Shown here: one piece after another, positions 1-11,918 of the stretch | Layout of the letters: the number at the start of each line of letters is the position of its first letter | Numbering within the stretch: position 1 is the first letter of the stretch | From: Ashinkailepas kermadecensis | Taxonomy: Eukaryota; Arthropoda; Thecostraca; Neolepadidae | Direction of reading: 5' to 3' | DNA: 64,000 bases | NCBI GenBank assembly: GCA_034440615.1 | Contig: JAOTOM010005102.1 | Location: forward strand, 124,001-188,000 | Program-made: the position numbers and the translations under genes | The notes under the pieces: model-generated | Database searches by the model: none | What the model was told of the DNA's origin: nothing | What the model saw: only the letters and a program-made list of their open reading frames with translations

Positions 1-451
1 AACCGTACCTAACATGCCTAGAGACTGGTCTAAGAGATTTCAAGTGCGGTATAGCGACCTGCACCAAGACCAACGAATAATTAATTAAGAGCTTAATCAG
101 TCATGCAGACACTCAATATGTCAGGTAAAATACGTGGTTCTGAAACAGCCAGAACAGTGGCTCGAACGGTACTGACAATCTTCACAATGGAGGATCAGTC
201 ATCAGACCAATCATCAGCTGACGCTACTCCATCATCACTGTGATTGGCAGCTGGGCAGCGGCCGACCTGTTTTAATCTTTGTGTTTGTGTCAGGTCCACA
301 GGGGCTATACCTAGGTAAGTTTGTAGCTCAAGGTAATTTTCGATTTCTTGGAATTTCTTTTTCTAATGCAATGTTCATGAATGTGCTTAACAAGATTGTG
401 ATATGACAGCCCATTTCCTCTACAAATGCATACTTTTCAGTTGGGAGGCAA

Positions 452-801
452 AATCTTTACCTTTCGGCGGCCGACACATACTGCCAATGTTAGTGATTTG
501 TAAAGAGGTGTACAGTGGGGAACAGTGACGTCACATGAGTCAGGGAAGTGACGTCACGACGTCACAAGTGCTTAGGAGGATTCTGGTTTTCCGGTTAGGT
601 TAGGTTAGGTTAGGCTAGGCTAGGCTAGGTTAGATTATATTATGCTATGATACATTTTGTATATTATGCTACATTATCTTAGTCTAAGTTAGGTGGTAAT
701 CTTTACCGACACCCGACTCCTGTGACGTCACTGCTCTCCACTGTACACCTCTTTACAAATCACTAACCTTGGCAGTATGTGTCGGCCGAAAGGTAAAGAT
801 T
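452..801. mobile_element. Fold-back MITE-like insertion with ~95 bp inverted arms
   Basis: The left arm (about 452-546) starts AATCTTTACCTTTCGG. It is the reverse complement of the right arm (about 697-801), which ends CCGAAAGGTAAAGATT. The arms also share the block around TTTGTAAAGAGGTGTACAGTGG and a TGACGTCA site. The interior holds TTAGG/CTAGG repeats (594-633). The insertion splits a CAAAATAACAC segment that is intact in sister copies, so the empty site is visible in this same window. No transposase is encoded. An A-rich short target duplication is possible but ambiguous. Confidence 0.75.
594..633 (+). repeat. Interstitial TTAGG/CTAGG telomere-like repeat
   Basis: About four units of GGTTA followed by three of GGCTA lie in the loop of the fold-back element. 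TTAGG is the ancestral arthropod telomere motif. CCTAA-rich stretches recur at about 885-905, 2180-2205, 4770-4790 and 5015-5035, inside the R1 repeats. The tract is far too short to be a telomere end and is best read as an interstitial relic or a simple repeat. Confidence 0.7.
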
Positions 802-1600
802 ACCCAAAATAACACCCATGAAGGGGCTTGGAGTTGGGTAATATAGCATGAAAAGTAATGTTCAGAATCAGGAAAAATGCAACATAACCTAACCTAGCCT
901 AACCTTCCACGCAAGAAAATGTTTTTAATGGAAAATTTCTGAACTTTTTTTCTCTAATTTTTTTTTTCAGTTAAAGCACCTAAACTAAACTAACTGAACC
1001 TACCTATCTGTTTTTTAATATATTTTTTTTTAAGCCTGACTTAAACTAACCTAAACTGCCACAAACTGCTTTTGAAGAAAAACAAGTTCTAATTTTTGTA
1101 TTAAAAATATTAAAAAAAAACATTGTTTGATATTTGTTTTCTAGCTTAGAAAAGAGCCTAATATAACCTAACAAAACCTAATCCCTTTGTATGCCTCATG
1201 AAGGTAAACTGTGTAAGCTCATCTCTTGGTTAATTTAAGCTGCAATAATATTCCTACATACAGGGGTGTAGCATTGTATGTTTTTGGGAGCACTCCCCCC
1301 CCCACACAATGTTGGCTGTCCACCACCTCAATAATTTCAACCTTTAACATGGCACCTTATAAGGTATGCCCCAATCCATTTTAGCCTGCCATTACCTTCG
1401 TGTATTGTGCCCCCCCCCCATACACACACACGCAAAAAAAAATCATTTTCAGAAACCTATGCTGATGGTTGCCTAGGTCTATGCCAGGGCAGGGTTCACA
1501 CCTTTTGTACAGCAGGTGGTTTTAACAACAATACTATTATCATTTAGGTTGTTCACAGGATGAATGAGTCACATGTTTTGCTGGTAATGTTGTGCTTTAA

Positions 1601-2290
1601 GGTGTTTTATGAATTCTTGGAAGTTTTCCTTCGAATGCAATGTTTATGAATATGACTAAGATGATGGGACTTCTCATTTTCAGTGCAAATGCTTACTTTT
1701 AGTTTGTGAGTAAAATAACACTAGGAAATGGGCTTTGTATTAGATAACAGCATAAAAGTTAGTTTCAAAAATAAAATGTGTCAGCCTAGCTTATCCAAGC
1801 CTAAGCCTTTAGTGAAGCAAAAATATATAAAAATACAATTTAACAAATTTCAAACAATGTGTTGTCTTAAATCTTCCAAATTAAGAAAAAGCATATATTA
1901 ACCTAACCTGAAGAAAAACAATTTTTTTAAAAATATAAATTAAAAATATCAGAAATTTTCCTGTTTTTCTTTGCAATATGCAAACATGTAAGTTGATAGA
2001 ATGTTTTTTTTTTTTTTTTAAACCTCTTTTTTCACAGAAAATGAATAAAAATCATGAAGATTATCAAAATTTTGACAAATTTCCACAAGAGCGAATTGTT
2101 CCTTCATCATCGTGTTCAGAGACGTGTTTGTACATTTTTTTCCCTGAAATTATATGTCTGGTCTAAAGGAAAAAGTTTAACCCAACCTAATCTAACCAAA
2201 CCTAACCCTTTGTTTGCCTCATGGAGGTAAAATATGTGCAAAACTTATCTTGTAGATACATTAAGCAGCAATAATACCCTTTTAATTTTA
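1601..2290 (+). repeat. Dispersed repeat family R1, copy B
   Basis: This is an uninterrupted copy of the same ~0.6-0.7 kb repeat as at 330-1260 and 4565-5115, in the same orientation. It contains the intact TGAGTAAAATAACAC segment that marks the empty site of the fold-back insertion in copy A. It is AT-rich with poly-T and poly-A tracts and has no credible coding capacity. Confidence 0.65.
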
Positions 2291-2399
2291 ATGTTTTTTT
2301 TAAAGCAAAAGCTTAGACTAGGTTAACTTTGTTTTTCTGAAGCTTAGCTTTATTCTTCATTATATCTTACCCCACTTGAAGCCCTACTTTTGGCTACTA

Positions 2400-3790
2400 T
2401 TTTGCAGGCCAACTGAAAAGTAAGGAATATATGAGCGCCGGGAGTGGCTGGTACTGAGATAATCGCCCACCGAGCAAGGAAGCAGTACACCCCACCATGT
2501 AACCTTGAAGGTCAGCGTTTGACCTCAGGTCAGGTTTGATGAAATTCAGAAAATGAAAGCGGTCCACTGGGGTACCGTATGTGGGCCAATATAGCGGTGG
2601 CACAAGCGTTTGAATCATTATAAGAAGTAAATTCTTCGGCAAGTTATGCGGTACCCCAAATTTGACCTCGCTGACCCTTTGGCCTCTGTAGGCGAAAGGG
2701 TTCGTCGTAGCAAAAATATTTTCGTGGGGCATATCCGGGTATGCCTGTGAAGGTTGTGTCAAATTTTCAGATGAATCGGAAGATATTGGTGAATGCGTTT
2801 CTGAATGCGTTGCTGGATAGGATGCTAGTGCTACCTGATGAAATGCGTCATCGATAGCGATCAGGTCACGCAGTGTGCTGCTTCTTGTATCGATAGTGCA
2901 TGCATCAGTATTGAGATACTCTACATGCAAAGACTCGTTTGACCCACATACCCAGTGGACCACTGTCATTATCTGAATTTCATCAAACCTGACCTGAGGT
3001 CAAACGCTGACCTTGAAGGTAACATGCTGGGATGTGCTGCTTCCTTGCTCGGTGGGCGATTATTCGACGCTAATATCCATTCGATAAATGCATTCAGGAA
3101 GATGTTATTCGGTACCCCGTATTTTTCCCATGGTGTGTAATGTTAAAGTATTCGTTGACCTGAGGTCAAATGGTGACATTAAAGGTGACATGTTTGGATG
3201 TCATGCTTTCTTGCCCGATGAGAGATTATTCGGCGCTAATGTCCATCCGCTGAATGTATTTAGGAAGTTATTATTCGGTACCCCGTAGATGACAATAATG
3301 CAAGGTCAAAACAATATTTTGTGAACATAGGTCAAACTTTGAGATTGTAGACCAAGCGCTTGCTTCAATGTGCTGCATCCATGAGTCATACTCAATGTAT
3401 GGGTGTTATTTCGTGGTGCCACGTAAAATATTGCGGAAATTATCTGGTACACAAGAATTTGGCATACTTGCCATTTTTTGGGAATTTTTGCGAACGGTAA
3501 TGAATCGGCGACCATGACGGATCGTTTTGATCGATGTGCTCTATGTACGTGCTATGTAGATTATTACCTGCTAAAAATTAGGTATATCCAATGTGTCATC
3601 ATTATTTTATTCGGTACTCCGTAAATAGATATAGTGCATGAGCATAAACAACTTTGGTGACCTGAGGTCAAACTATGACATTCAGGGTAATGTAATTCGA
3701 TGTGCTGCATCTTCGATGGACAGCGAACATCTAGACGTTGGAATCATTCATCTAAGTGAAATACTTTGAATGTTATGCGGTACCCCGTTT
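2400..3790. repeat. Repeat family R2: GGTACCCCGT / TGACCTGAGGTCA units
   Basis: An inverted pair of about 115 bp (2455-2572 and 2948-3066, roughly 85-90% alike) is followed by diverged direct copies ending near 3290 and 3790. Each unit carries the 13 bp palindrome TGACCTNAGGTCA (2520-2532, 2990-3002, 3156-3168, 3658-3670), a GATGTGCTGC block and a terminal GGTACCCCGT. The 190-codon minus-strand open frame here (2397-2969) lies across the inverted repeat and has no recognisable domain. A related palindrome region lies at 10878-11070. The family is not recognised. Confidence 0.65.
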
Positions 3791-4564
3791 TTGGCCCGAA
3801 TGGCGTTTCTTGACCTCTGGAGATCGAACTGATCGTTCTACTGAATAATTGTTGTTTGCCTTACTTTTGCAAGCGAGAAAGATCATATGCCGAAAAAATG
3901 AACGAAATCGGAAAGTATGCGAATAGGATGCTGAATACGAATGCGAATGCGTTGCTAATATCATGGACATGCGACACACCTGTCGTAGTACTCATGTACT
4001 CCATAAAGCCGCCCGTTTGTGATCTTAAATAAAAGGAAAATGTAGATTTGAATGCAAGACAACAATTCTTGTGAAAAAGAAAGGTGTACCACTGAAAATG
4101 CAATAGATATCACGAGAGTAGAGATGCAACGAAATGAGTAATAAAACAGGCAGCTCACCGGTATACTCCCTATTTCGATGAGGCCTCAGGAGGCCGATAG
4201 ACCCACATGAAGCTCATTCTGAGGCTCGTCCCATGAAGCATGTGAATCCCCCCGGATAGGTCGCCTTGAAAGTTGGTAGGGTGATGAATTTATTGCGTTT
4301 TGTGTTCGAGTTAAATCAATATTTGTTGACATGGTTATTCTTTCATGTGGTTTAGATGATGTTGCAATTTGACTGACAATGTTCATGAAGGCGATTATTG
4401 AAAATTGGAACTGTACCATAATTTTGTATTAGGTTGATGTAGGTATGTATCATGAAGTAGGGGAAAAAAGTGGTATCCAAATATGTTCTGTTTCCCGAAC
4501 ATCTACCTTTCCACGTCTCCGGAGTCATGTTTAGTGCAAAGATAACAAAAAGATGGGTAAATTT
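3791..4564. other. Intergenic stretch, no gene seen
   Basis: The sequence is AT-rich. A block near 3880-3960 resembles 2765-2845 (GAATGCG.TTGCT, GGATGCT), so it is probably a diverged extension of family R2. No conserved coding or RNA gene is visible. Confidence 0.5.
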
Positions 4565-5115
4565 TTGTTTTAAGGTGTTTTATGAATTCTTGGAATTTAC
4601 CATTCCAATGCAATGTTTATGAATGTCACGATGACAATATGAAGGTGATGGGACCACTCATTTTCTGTGCAAATGCTTACTTTTCACATTGTGAGCAAAA
4701 TAACACAAAAATTGGGCTTAGAGTTAGGTGACATAGCATTAAATTATTTTTTTAAAAATAATGCAACAAAACCTAACCTAACCTAGTCTAATCTCCCTTT
4801 CCAGAAAACAAAAATCCCAAGAATTAAATTAGGAAAATTATATGCAATTTATGTCCTGATTTATTTTATTTCATTAAAAACCTAACCTAACACTTCTGAC
4901 TTCTGACTTCACTTCTGACTTGTAAACACACTTCAGCTGCTTCTGAAGAAAAACAATTTTCAATTTTTGTGACATTTTTTTGGTAAGATTTTCAAACTTT
5001 AAAAACATAAAATAACCTAACCTATCCAAACCTAATGCATTTGTTTGCTTTATGGAGGTGAATGTGTGTAAAAACTTGTCTTGCTACCACCTTGAAGCAC
5101 AATAATACCAAAAGA
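4565..5115 (+). repeat. Dispersed repeat family R1, copy C
   Basis: This is the third copy of repeat R1. It shares TTTTATGAATTCTTGGAA with copy B and GTGAGCAAAATAACAC, TGGGCTTAGAGTTAGGTGACATAGCAT-type and AACCTAACCTA blocks with copies A and B. It lacks the fold-back insertion. It has no coding capacity. Confidence 0.65.
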
Positions 5116-6268
5116 TTATGGTATTTGTAATCCATCAACCTTTCCCTACCAAAATAGGAAGTTCTGATCATGCAGTGGTACCAATTATTTGTGTATGGAT
5201 CAACTGAAGTCCATGGGCTGTTTTCTGGACTTCTAGGGTGGTCAGCTTATGAAAACTGTAAGGAAGTGACCTCTAATATTTTTGCAATTACACAGGTATT
5301 TTTAGTTGCTACTAATAACTTGTACAACAACAGCTACAGTGAAGCCTTGTGATTGCGTGCAATCATGCTTTATTGGGCTCAGATGTATTAAACACCATCT
5401 TTATTGGGTTACAACTGTTTGACAAGCAAAACAGGTAATTTTTTGTGATTCCCAAACTGAGCAGCAATGTTCGGAATGCAGCATGTGTATCTGCACCTGT
5501 TAAAACAAGCGTGTTGAATTACAAACATTGGCCTAATAGGCATTTTATGTCCACAAGGTTGCACTTAGGAGGGGCAAGTGCAGCAATTATTGTAAGGAAA
5601 TCGACACATTTCCTCAGTGGTGCCCTTTGTGGAAGAATTTGCTAAGTGGGGGAGGGGTATGCTGAAGCATACTGAAGGGCACCTTTTTGACCTTAAGGGG
5701 TACATTTTTCCCCTGAGAGATGCATTTGTGGCTTACAAATGTGTTGAGCATGGGGTGGGAAGGACACACTTTAGCCTTCCTTGGCTGTATGGGTACCACC
5801 TTTCCATGAGGGGGGGTGGAGGGACTGCTTCCAGTAGACTGAACTCAAAATAAGACTGGCGACCAACCGGCGATGCCCGACGCCACTAGCCATGAGCCAG
5901 GTCACAGTGTTGTCATTTATCCACTGTCCTCAGCATCCTGCATGGCTCAAACAGTGGGGGAAAATGGAGGAGACCTTTGCCTAGCACTTGTTCATGCCAG
6001 CAAAACAGAGTACACCAAGTGAGGAGAGGCAGCAGAATGCCTTCCAGCCTGTATCTCGGCTCCCATCTGGTGCCATTATCATGAGCAACAGAGAGGACAG
6101 GAGGCACGCCAGTGAGGCCATGACCGCCAGCCATCCTGAAGGCGTGGTCGAGTAGCAGCGGTGTCCCCTCCGGCTCAGTTGGCTGAGCGTCAGATGGCTG
6201 CTGAGTGCTGGTGTGGCACCGTTCCCACCCACTTCCTGACACACATTGGCACCTACAACACTTAGGAA
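5116..6268. other. Intergenic stretch with one weak repeat match
   Basis: No gene is recognised. The stretch 5645-5815 (poly-G tract, CATACTGAAGGGCACCTTTT) resembles 8460-8600 (CATACTGAAAGAGCACCTTTT, then CTGAGA.GGACG), so both are probably copies of a G-rich dispersed repeat. Confidence 0.4.
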
Positions 6269-6434
6269 GGGGACGAGTGGTCTAGGGGTAAGATGATCGT
6301 CTCACAATCGAAAGGTTGTGGGTTCGAGTCTCACCTGTCGCTACTCTTCGCCCGCGACCAATCGGCGTGAGAGATTGGCGACGCTACATGACTCAACGGT
6401 CGACGTGTCGTAAAACCAATAACCAACCAACCAA
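6269..6434 (+). mobile_element. tRNA-derived SINE, copy 1 (Val-like head)
   Basis: The 5' ~72 bp form a tRNA-like head with an A-box-like TGGTCTAGGGGTAAG and a good B box, GGTTCGAGTC (6321-6330). A ~70 bp body follows (CGACCAATCGGCGTGAGAGA, then TTGGCGACGCTA) and a tail of AACC units. It differs at about three positions from the copy at 37201-37363. The head resembles tRNA-Val(CAC), but its anticodon stem is mispaired, so it is not a functional tRNA gene. Transcription by RNA polymerase III from the internal promoter is expected for the class. No clear target duplication was seen. Confidence 0.85.
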
Positions 6435-6599
6435 CAACGTTTTGTGTTCCGATGCGTGACAGCAGGCCGATCGGTAACCATAGCAACTGGCTACCATTCG
6501 CCGAATCAAGGCTGTTTACTTGTGTATTGCAAATTGTTGACTATGCACACTACGATGTATTGTCAGCAATACAAATAATCGATCAACATCAGACCTGTT

Positions 6600-6745
6600 C
6601 CCGGGACTCTGCGATGGAGGTGCAGCTCCATGTAGAGGTAGAGGTGCAAGTCCATGTAGCGGTAGAGGTAGAGGCGCGGCTCAATGTAGAGAAAGAGGCG
6701 CAGGTCCATGTAGAGGTAGAGATAGAGGCGCAGCTCCACGCCGCC
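6600..6745. repeat. Degenerate 24-30 bp minisatellite
   Basis: About five units built from GCAGCTCCATGTAGAGGTAGAG run in a row, with variants of 24 and 30 bp. Both strands stay open because the units lack stops in most frames; the apparent proteins (repeated STSTWTC or VEVEVQ) are not genes. Confidence 0.7.
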
Positions 6746-8130
6746 AACGGTTGCGAACACGTGGCGTGTTTTTGCACCGGACGCCGACGACGCGGCGAAA
6801 TGTGGCGCGTATCGGCGGTGGCCGGCCACCGCATCGGTCGCTCTGTTTGCCGAGCAAATACGGCTCAGCATATACCCCCGTAACAGCCATATTATCGCAC
6901 CGGTCACAAAACAGCCCCGCCCCCACCTCAATGCAAACAGGATAGTCGCCGCCGTTGACGGCTCCGACGAGGCCCGCCGGCGCCACCGCGGCCGCGCCAA
7001 AACTGGCCGGACACATTTTGACGGCGAAGACAGCCATTGGTCACAGGTCAGGAGACGGAGCGCGTTTGGCCGCCTGTAAGCAGCCGCGAGCCCGCCAGCA
7101 GGCGCTGCACAGGTGGGTCGCTCGGCGCGTGGCGCGTGCATTTTTCAGCGCGATCGATGTCTGTTCGGCCAGTCATCGGTTCGCTAATGAAACGTCGCGC
7201 AGCGGCCGGTTGCCTGTTTGCCGCGCGTCGGTCCGGACGTCAGCGCACGACTATTGGCGCCATTGAGCGGCGCGGCCACCGCAGCGGTGACGACGGCCGC
7301 CGCCGGTCGGAAAGGCGGCCGGCCGCGTCGGCGCCGACACGGTGCCGCGAGCCGGCCGGTGCGCGGGTTGTGAACTGTCGTGCGACTCCGCGGCCTGGTG
7401 GCTGTTTCGTTCGTCGGGTGCAAATGCAGTTTTGGCGTTGGCGTGTGAGGCATTGACAAGGCTTTGCACACGTCACACATTCCATCGAAGGTTTGAATTT
7501 TGCGGGTATGCAATTTACTCTTAAAATGGATCTTACCTTACCCATAATTTTCATTCCCATTATCACTTTATTTTTTTCGGTTGGTCATTGGTTTGGGAAG
7601 CCAAATCCCATCGGCCCATCAACCGCGACCACTTAAGTAACTGCTGCTGCCGCGTGCTAATGGCAAATTCAGAGCGTTTCCAGCAAAAACTGAAGAACGC
7701 TACGTTCTTCCAGGAAGTTCTCGAGGATTACAGCACGACTGAGGCCACTTGCCAGCCGTTCAAGCAACTGAGGCCTCTCGTCTGCTCGCCACCACGATCT
7801 GAGCTTTGGAGGAGACTGCAGCAGAGTGGCGCCGTCCCGTATCACGATGGAGCGTCAATGTGTGTGTGCATTGGTGCCGTCCGGGGCGGACGGAGGTGCG
7901 CCCGGTGCACCGGCCTCTCGAGTCTGCGCCGATCATCACTTGAGCACGGCGTGCCGACCCGGCCGGACACCTGCCGGCGGACGTCCGCCGCGGCCGGCCG
8001 GCCGGCATTAGAGCCGCGACACGGCCCGCCGCTCGGCTTGCATGTGCAAATCGGAAGCGCTGGTCGGGTCTGTGGTGTTTCACCGGATGCACTTGAGCGC
8101 TGCCGACGTCTTCACGCTTGCTTCTCAAGT
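6746..8130. other. CpG-rich block, no gene recognised
   Basis: The sequence is very rich in GC and CpG with repeated GGCCGG/CCGGCC words. Several overlapping open frames on both strands are what high GC produces by chance. No domain or splice-bounded exon is recognised. Such blocks recur at about 20.9-21.5, 26.8-27.1, 32.05-32.5, 33.25-33.95, 45.85-46.3 and 49.4-49.95 kb. They could be CpG islands or regulatory regions of an unseen neighbouring gene. Confidence 0.45.
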
Positions 8131-9009
8131 GTCTGTGAAATAAGTGGGAAAGGGCGTCTACACGAGCACACAGACGGGACCAAGGTTTTGTCGGGCGGAT
8201 ATACAACTTCACAATTGGAGTAAATCATGTCCTGCCGACTGTCATGGACGCATTGACTGCGGTATTTAGCAAGACACGCCAGGCACAGGCTATCACATAC
8301 CCCTCTCCTTTTGACAATATTTGAAACTACTTGCCCGATCTTAATTTATATTACAAATGATGCCTAGGATCAGCAATCATGTCGATCCAGAGGAAATGTC
8401 ATGGAGGGGCACCCGTCTGGAGGGGCGCCACTGCGAAAGTCTCGGGCCTTTGGTTGGTTGAACGAGGGGGGGGGCTGCACCCCATCATACTGAAAGAGCA
8501 CCTTTTCCTCTCAATGGGTCGTCTATTCATCTGAGAAGGACGTCTTTGGTTGAAGAATCCGTTGATCTGAGGGGGGGAGGTGCGCACACGATTCGTTCAT
8601 GAGTAGCGCCTTTCCTGTTCAGAACGGCGCGCCATTTTTCTAGGGGGTCACGTGCCCCCAATGCCCCTCTGTCCCTTGTTTCTGTATACACTTCACCGCC
8701 TGGGTATGTCAGTTCACTGTCGTAAAACAGTTCGGCCTCCCATGACGTTTTCTTAAGTAAACATATTTGTTATTAACCTCCAACATTCATTGTAAGTAAT
8801 GGTGCCGCCATTTGTTAATTTAGGAGTTCTTGGAAAGGCTAATATCATTAATGATACCATCTGCCTGAGGCCAAGGCAGATGATTGGACGTTCGTAGCAT
8901 GTTGAAAGTCTTGATTAGCAGCGTGAAGGTACCGCTATATTTCATTGCATGCAATGAAATATACCGAACATGACACTAAGATGTTGAACTTAACTTGAAT
9001 GCGTTAAAT

Positions 9010-9153
9010 CCAAAAGTGGCGGAACGCCCGAATGTAAAAGGGGCACGGGTACATGCGAAAGTCAGTTTCTTTCAGTCGCCCGTCGTAGGGTCTATGTGTT
9101 AACTTCCCGGATTTAGGATGACCGTCCCCGGTCCCCCCGTTCCACCATCTATG
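9010..9153. mobile_element. MITE family M1, copy 1
   Basis: The ends AGTGGCGGAACG (to 9026) and CGTTCCACCATCTATG (9138-9153) form imperfect terminal inverted repeats. The interior (GCCCGAATG, GGGGCAC, CGGATTTAGGATGACCG) matches the second copy at 32531-32690. It is 140-160 bp long, non-coding and non-autonomous. Confidence 0.55.
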
Positions 9154-10304
9154 ATTATATCAATATACGTAGATCCATCACGTCGGGACATGACACGTGC
9201 ACACCACACCAAACATTGTTAAAGGGAATGCCTGCTGCACAGGCCATTAGTTTATAGCGGCACCAAAAGTCTGATTTGCAACCAGAAAACACACATTTCA
9301 GCGGCTACACATGGAACTGCATGCACCGTTATGTGTCGATCAGTACCAGTATAAGTGAAAGATGAATAATATAGAATAACATAGCCAGTGTTAGCATATG
9401 TAAATAAGCCAAGATATGTTCACTTTTACAAAGTGAAATTCCAATTCAAGCAATTTGTTTTGTTGTCGCATCCGATAGTGATGGTGGTGGTGGTTTGGTG
9501 CTTTAGGATGCGCCAACAACCGGGCCATTTTGCGCCCATAACGCGAGCTCTTATCTTCGCTTAGCTGACATGTCACTGCTTTATCTCACATCCAAGAGCT
9601 CACGAAGGGCGAAGGTCGTCAAAGTTTACTTGTTGACGGAATCTAGGAGATATCTCCTGTGCATGCAAAGATCCCAGAGTTGTCCGGCAACATCTAGCGC
9701 AGAGACATGTCGAAAATGCGAGCTACCTACAATGAGAGAGCACGCGAGTCCAGTATCTACAGGACAGCCAACAACAGCGTGGTAGACTGTGAGTGGGTGG
9801 AACAACGTGTGCAGTGAGGACGGTCGTGTCCTGTCAAAAGGTCATGTCATGTCACCAGTATGTGACCAATCATAAGACGACACAGAATAGCTTTCTGATA
9901 GATGAAGAGGTCCTATGAGAGCCAGGGAGGACTGGGCTGGGATATTCCTGAGCTTTGGGATGGGCACCTGAGGGATCTGGCCCCCTGAGAGCTAAGACAT
10001 GTCTTGAGAACTGGCGGCAAGGAACACTGAGGGTCAGCTACCACCATGAATGTTTCCAAGGACTGGGAAGGTCAGCCACCACCACCTCAGCGGCGGCGGC
10101 CGTACCTGTGGCCACTGCCACTCCAACGGCCACAACCGTCCCAGCGGTGACGACCGCCCAAGCGGTCGCAGTAGTCTCAGTGACCTGACTACGGCTACTC
10201 CAGCAACTACCGTCGCTCCAGCGATGATGAAAAGACAGCCCAGTGATAGCTGTGATGAAGGCCGCTCCAGCGGTGCCAGTTGATTCGCCTCTGACCGGGG
10301 TGAT
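9154..10304. other. Intergenic stretch, no gene seen
   Basis: The stretch is of mixed composition. At 10075-10280 there is a degenerate short-period array of CCAGCGGTGACGACCG-like words whose open frames are Ala/Thr/Val-rich low complexity. No domain is recognised. Confidence 0.4.
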
Positions 10305-11250
10305 CCTTGTTAACACGCGCACTGGAGGGGGGGCGAAATCCTCCCACCCCTCCGGTTTGCGCAAATAACTGCAGATTTTACCTGTCGATATACGCGATTT
10401 TCTGCGTACCTGCTTAGAAATGAACGGCGCGTCGTTTAAAACAAGAAAAATGGAAATCGGCCGAAACTTTTCAAGTTAGGGGCCGCTAAAGTAAAAACAA
10501 AATCCAGCGCCAGACCACAAAAATCGGCGCTGATGCGCTTCCCGTATACTCGCAAAAGGGAAGTGTACTTGGGAACACTAGCGACTTGTTTGATGTATAT
10601 TGATATGCTATATAGTTTCAAGGTCATGTTAGGTCACCGAGGTCAAGTCAGGTCAAGTTCATGACAGGTTAATGGAACCAAACATGATCAACTGGAATGT
10701 TGTCATAAATGCACATTTTTTACTGTTTGTCATTGCGTTTCCATACTTTATTCATGCACTTCACTCCTTTCTTCACGAAGCCGATTGCTCCGAGCTGCCC
10801 GACGGAGCATTCGGGCGGGCGGCCCGGTTTCGGTAACTGGAACAGGTAACTGACCTGATAAAGTGGTGCTATATAGGTGACCTGAGGTCAAATGTTGGGT
10901 CTAGCATCTGCATTGCATCATGAGTAAAGTCCAAAACATCATTGATGCCAATTTTTGAGCATTTAAACACAATCACAGCGATCCATAACGATGACAAGCC
11001 AAGCCATGCAAAACCAGAAAATTTTGCCAATTTGACCTCATTTGACCTTGAAGATATTGACCTAAGGTCATGAACTTTGCACACAATAGAGTTCACTACC
11101 GTACCCATCCACCCTGCGAATTTCGTTCCTCCAGCTTTACTAGGAGCCGAGATCTTAGGGGGGGCGGAATCCGCCCCCCCCCCCTCCAGTGCGCGTAATT
11201 TTCAGAGGCCCTCCAGTGCGCGTAATTTTCAGAGGCCCTCCAGGGCGCGT
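10305..11250. repeat. Region flanked by inverted CGCGCACTGGAGGG / CCCTCCAGTGCGCG ends
   Basis: The left end (10313-10350) reads ACACGCGCACTGGAGGGGGG. Its complement appears at 11185-11210 as CCCCCCTCCAGTGCGCG and is repeated two more times with period 28 to 11250. Inside lie family R2-like palindromes, TGACCTGAGGTCA (10878-10890) and TGACCTAAGGTCA (11058-11070). It may be a ~0.9 kb non-autonomous element or two separate insertions of one G-rich repeat in opposite orientation. Confidence 0.45.
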
Positions 11251-11732
11251 GTTAAGCGAGAAGAAAGAAATACAAATAACTTGCAGAATACTGTGTGTTT
11301 GGCATAGCTAGCCAGGAATGTTGCTAGTCCTTCTCCTGTCCCCAAATCTTGCACATATTTCCCCACTGGTATTCACGCCTCATTTTGAGGGATTATGAAG
11401 GCGTTGAAATGGCGCAACAATGTGGGCCACACCCTTATTATGAATACTATTATATTAAACTATATCTGAACCTAGCGGACAACAGAAAGAAGCAATTGTG
11501 TCCATAGAAATAAGCAATTGTATGTTTTACCCCATGTAATAATATTCATGCCGTCACTAGAGATGTTTTACTACCTTTTTATCTTCCATCATATATTTTG
11601 TTTTGTTGATTGTTGGCAGCTAAGCGGATTGTTTTTCTGGCCTGTACCGGACTGTTTGACCTTGACTGCAGGTCTCGCACTAACTACGCCAGGACGAAGT
11701 GCTTTATTTTCGTATGTATTTAACTATCTTTG

Positions 11733-11918
<186 letters not shown>

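Larger units (their letters stand above)
330..1260 (+). repeat. Dispersed repeat family R1, copy A (split)
   Basis: This is a non-coding dispersed repeat. The left part (330-451) and right part (802-1260) line up with uninterrupted copies at 1601-2290 and 4565-5115. Shared landmarks, in order, are a TTCTTGGAA block, an AATGCAATGTT block, CAAATGC.TACTTT, CAAAATAACAC, GGGCTT.GAGTT, runs of AACCTAACCT, GAAGAAAAACAA, and a final TTTGT.TGCCTCATG.AGGT block. Copy A is interrupted after GAGGCAAA by a 350 bp fold-back insertion. No open frame of note is present. The family is not recognised; it could be a non-autonomous element or an old segmental duplication. Confidence 0.7.

Noticed and set aside
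594..633. True telomere end
   Set aside because: Only about 40 bp, degenerate, inside a fold-back insertion and surrounded by ordinary sequence.
2397..2969. 190-codon minus-strand frame as a gene
   Set aside because: It spans the R2 inverted repeat, and part of its translation recurs from the other arm (LNFIKPDLRSNADL). No domain or promoter evidence.
6269..6341. Functional tRNA-Val gene
   Set aside because: The anticodon stem is mispaired and the sequence continues into a SINE body and tail shared with other copies. The same reasoning applies to the heads at 37201 and 44374.
7588..8223. 211-codon plus-strand frame
   Set aside because: Starts in ordinary sequence but most of it is CpG-rich, with competing frames on both strands and no domain.
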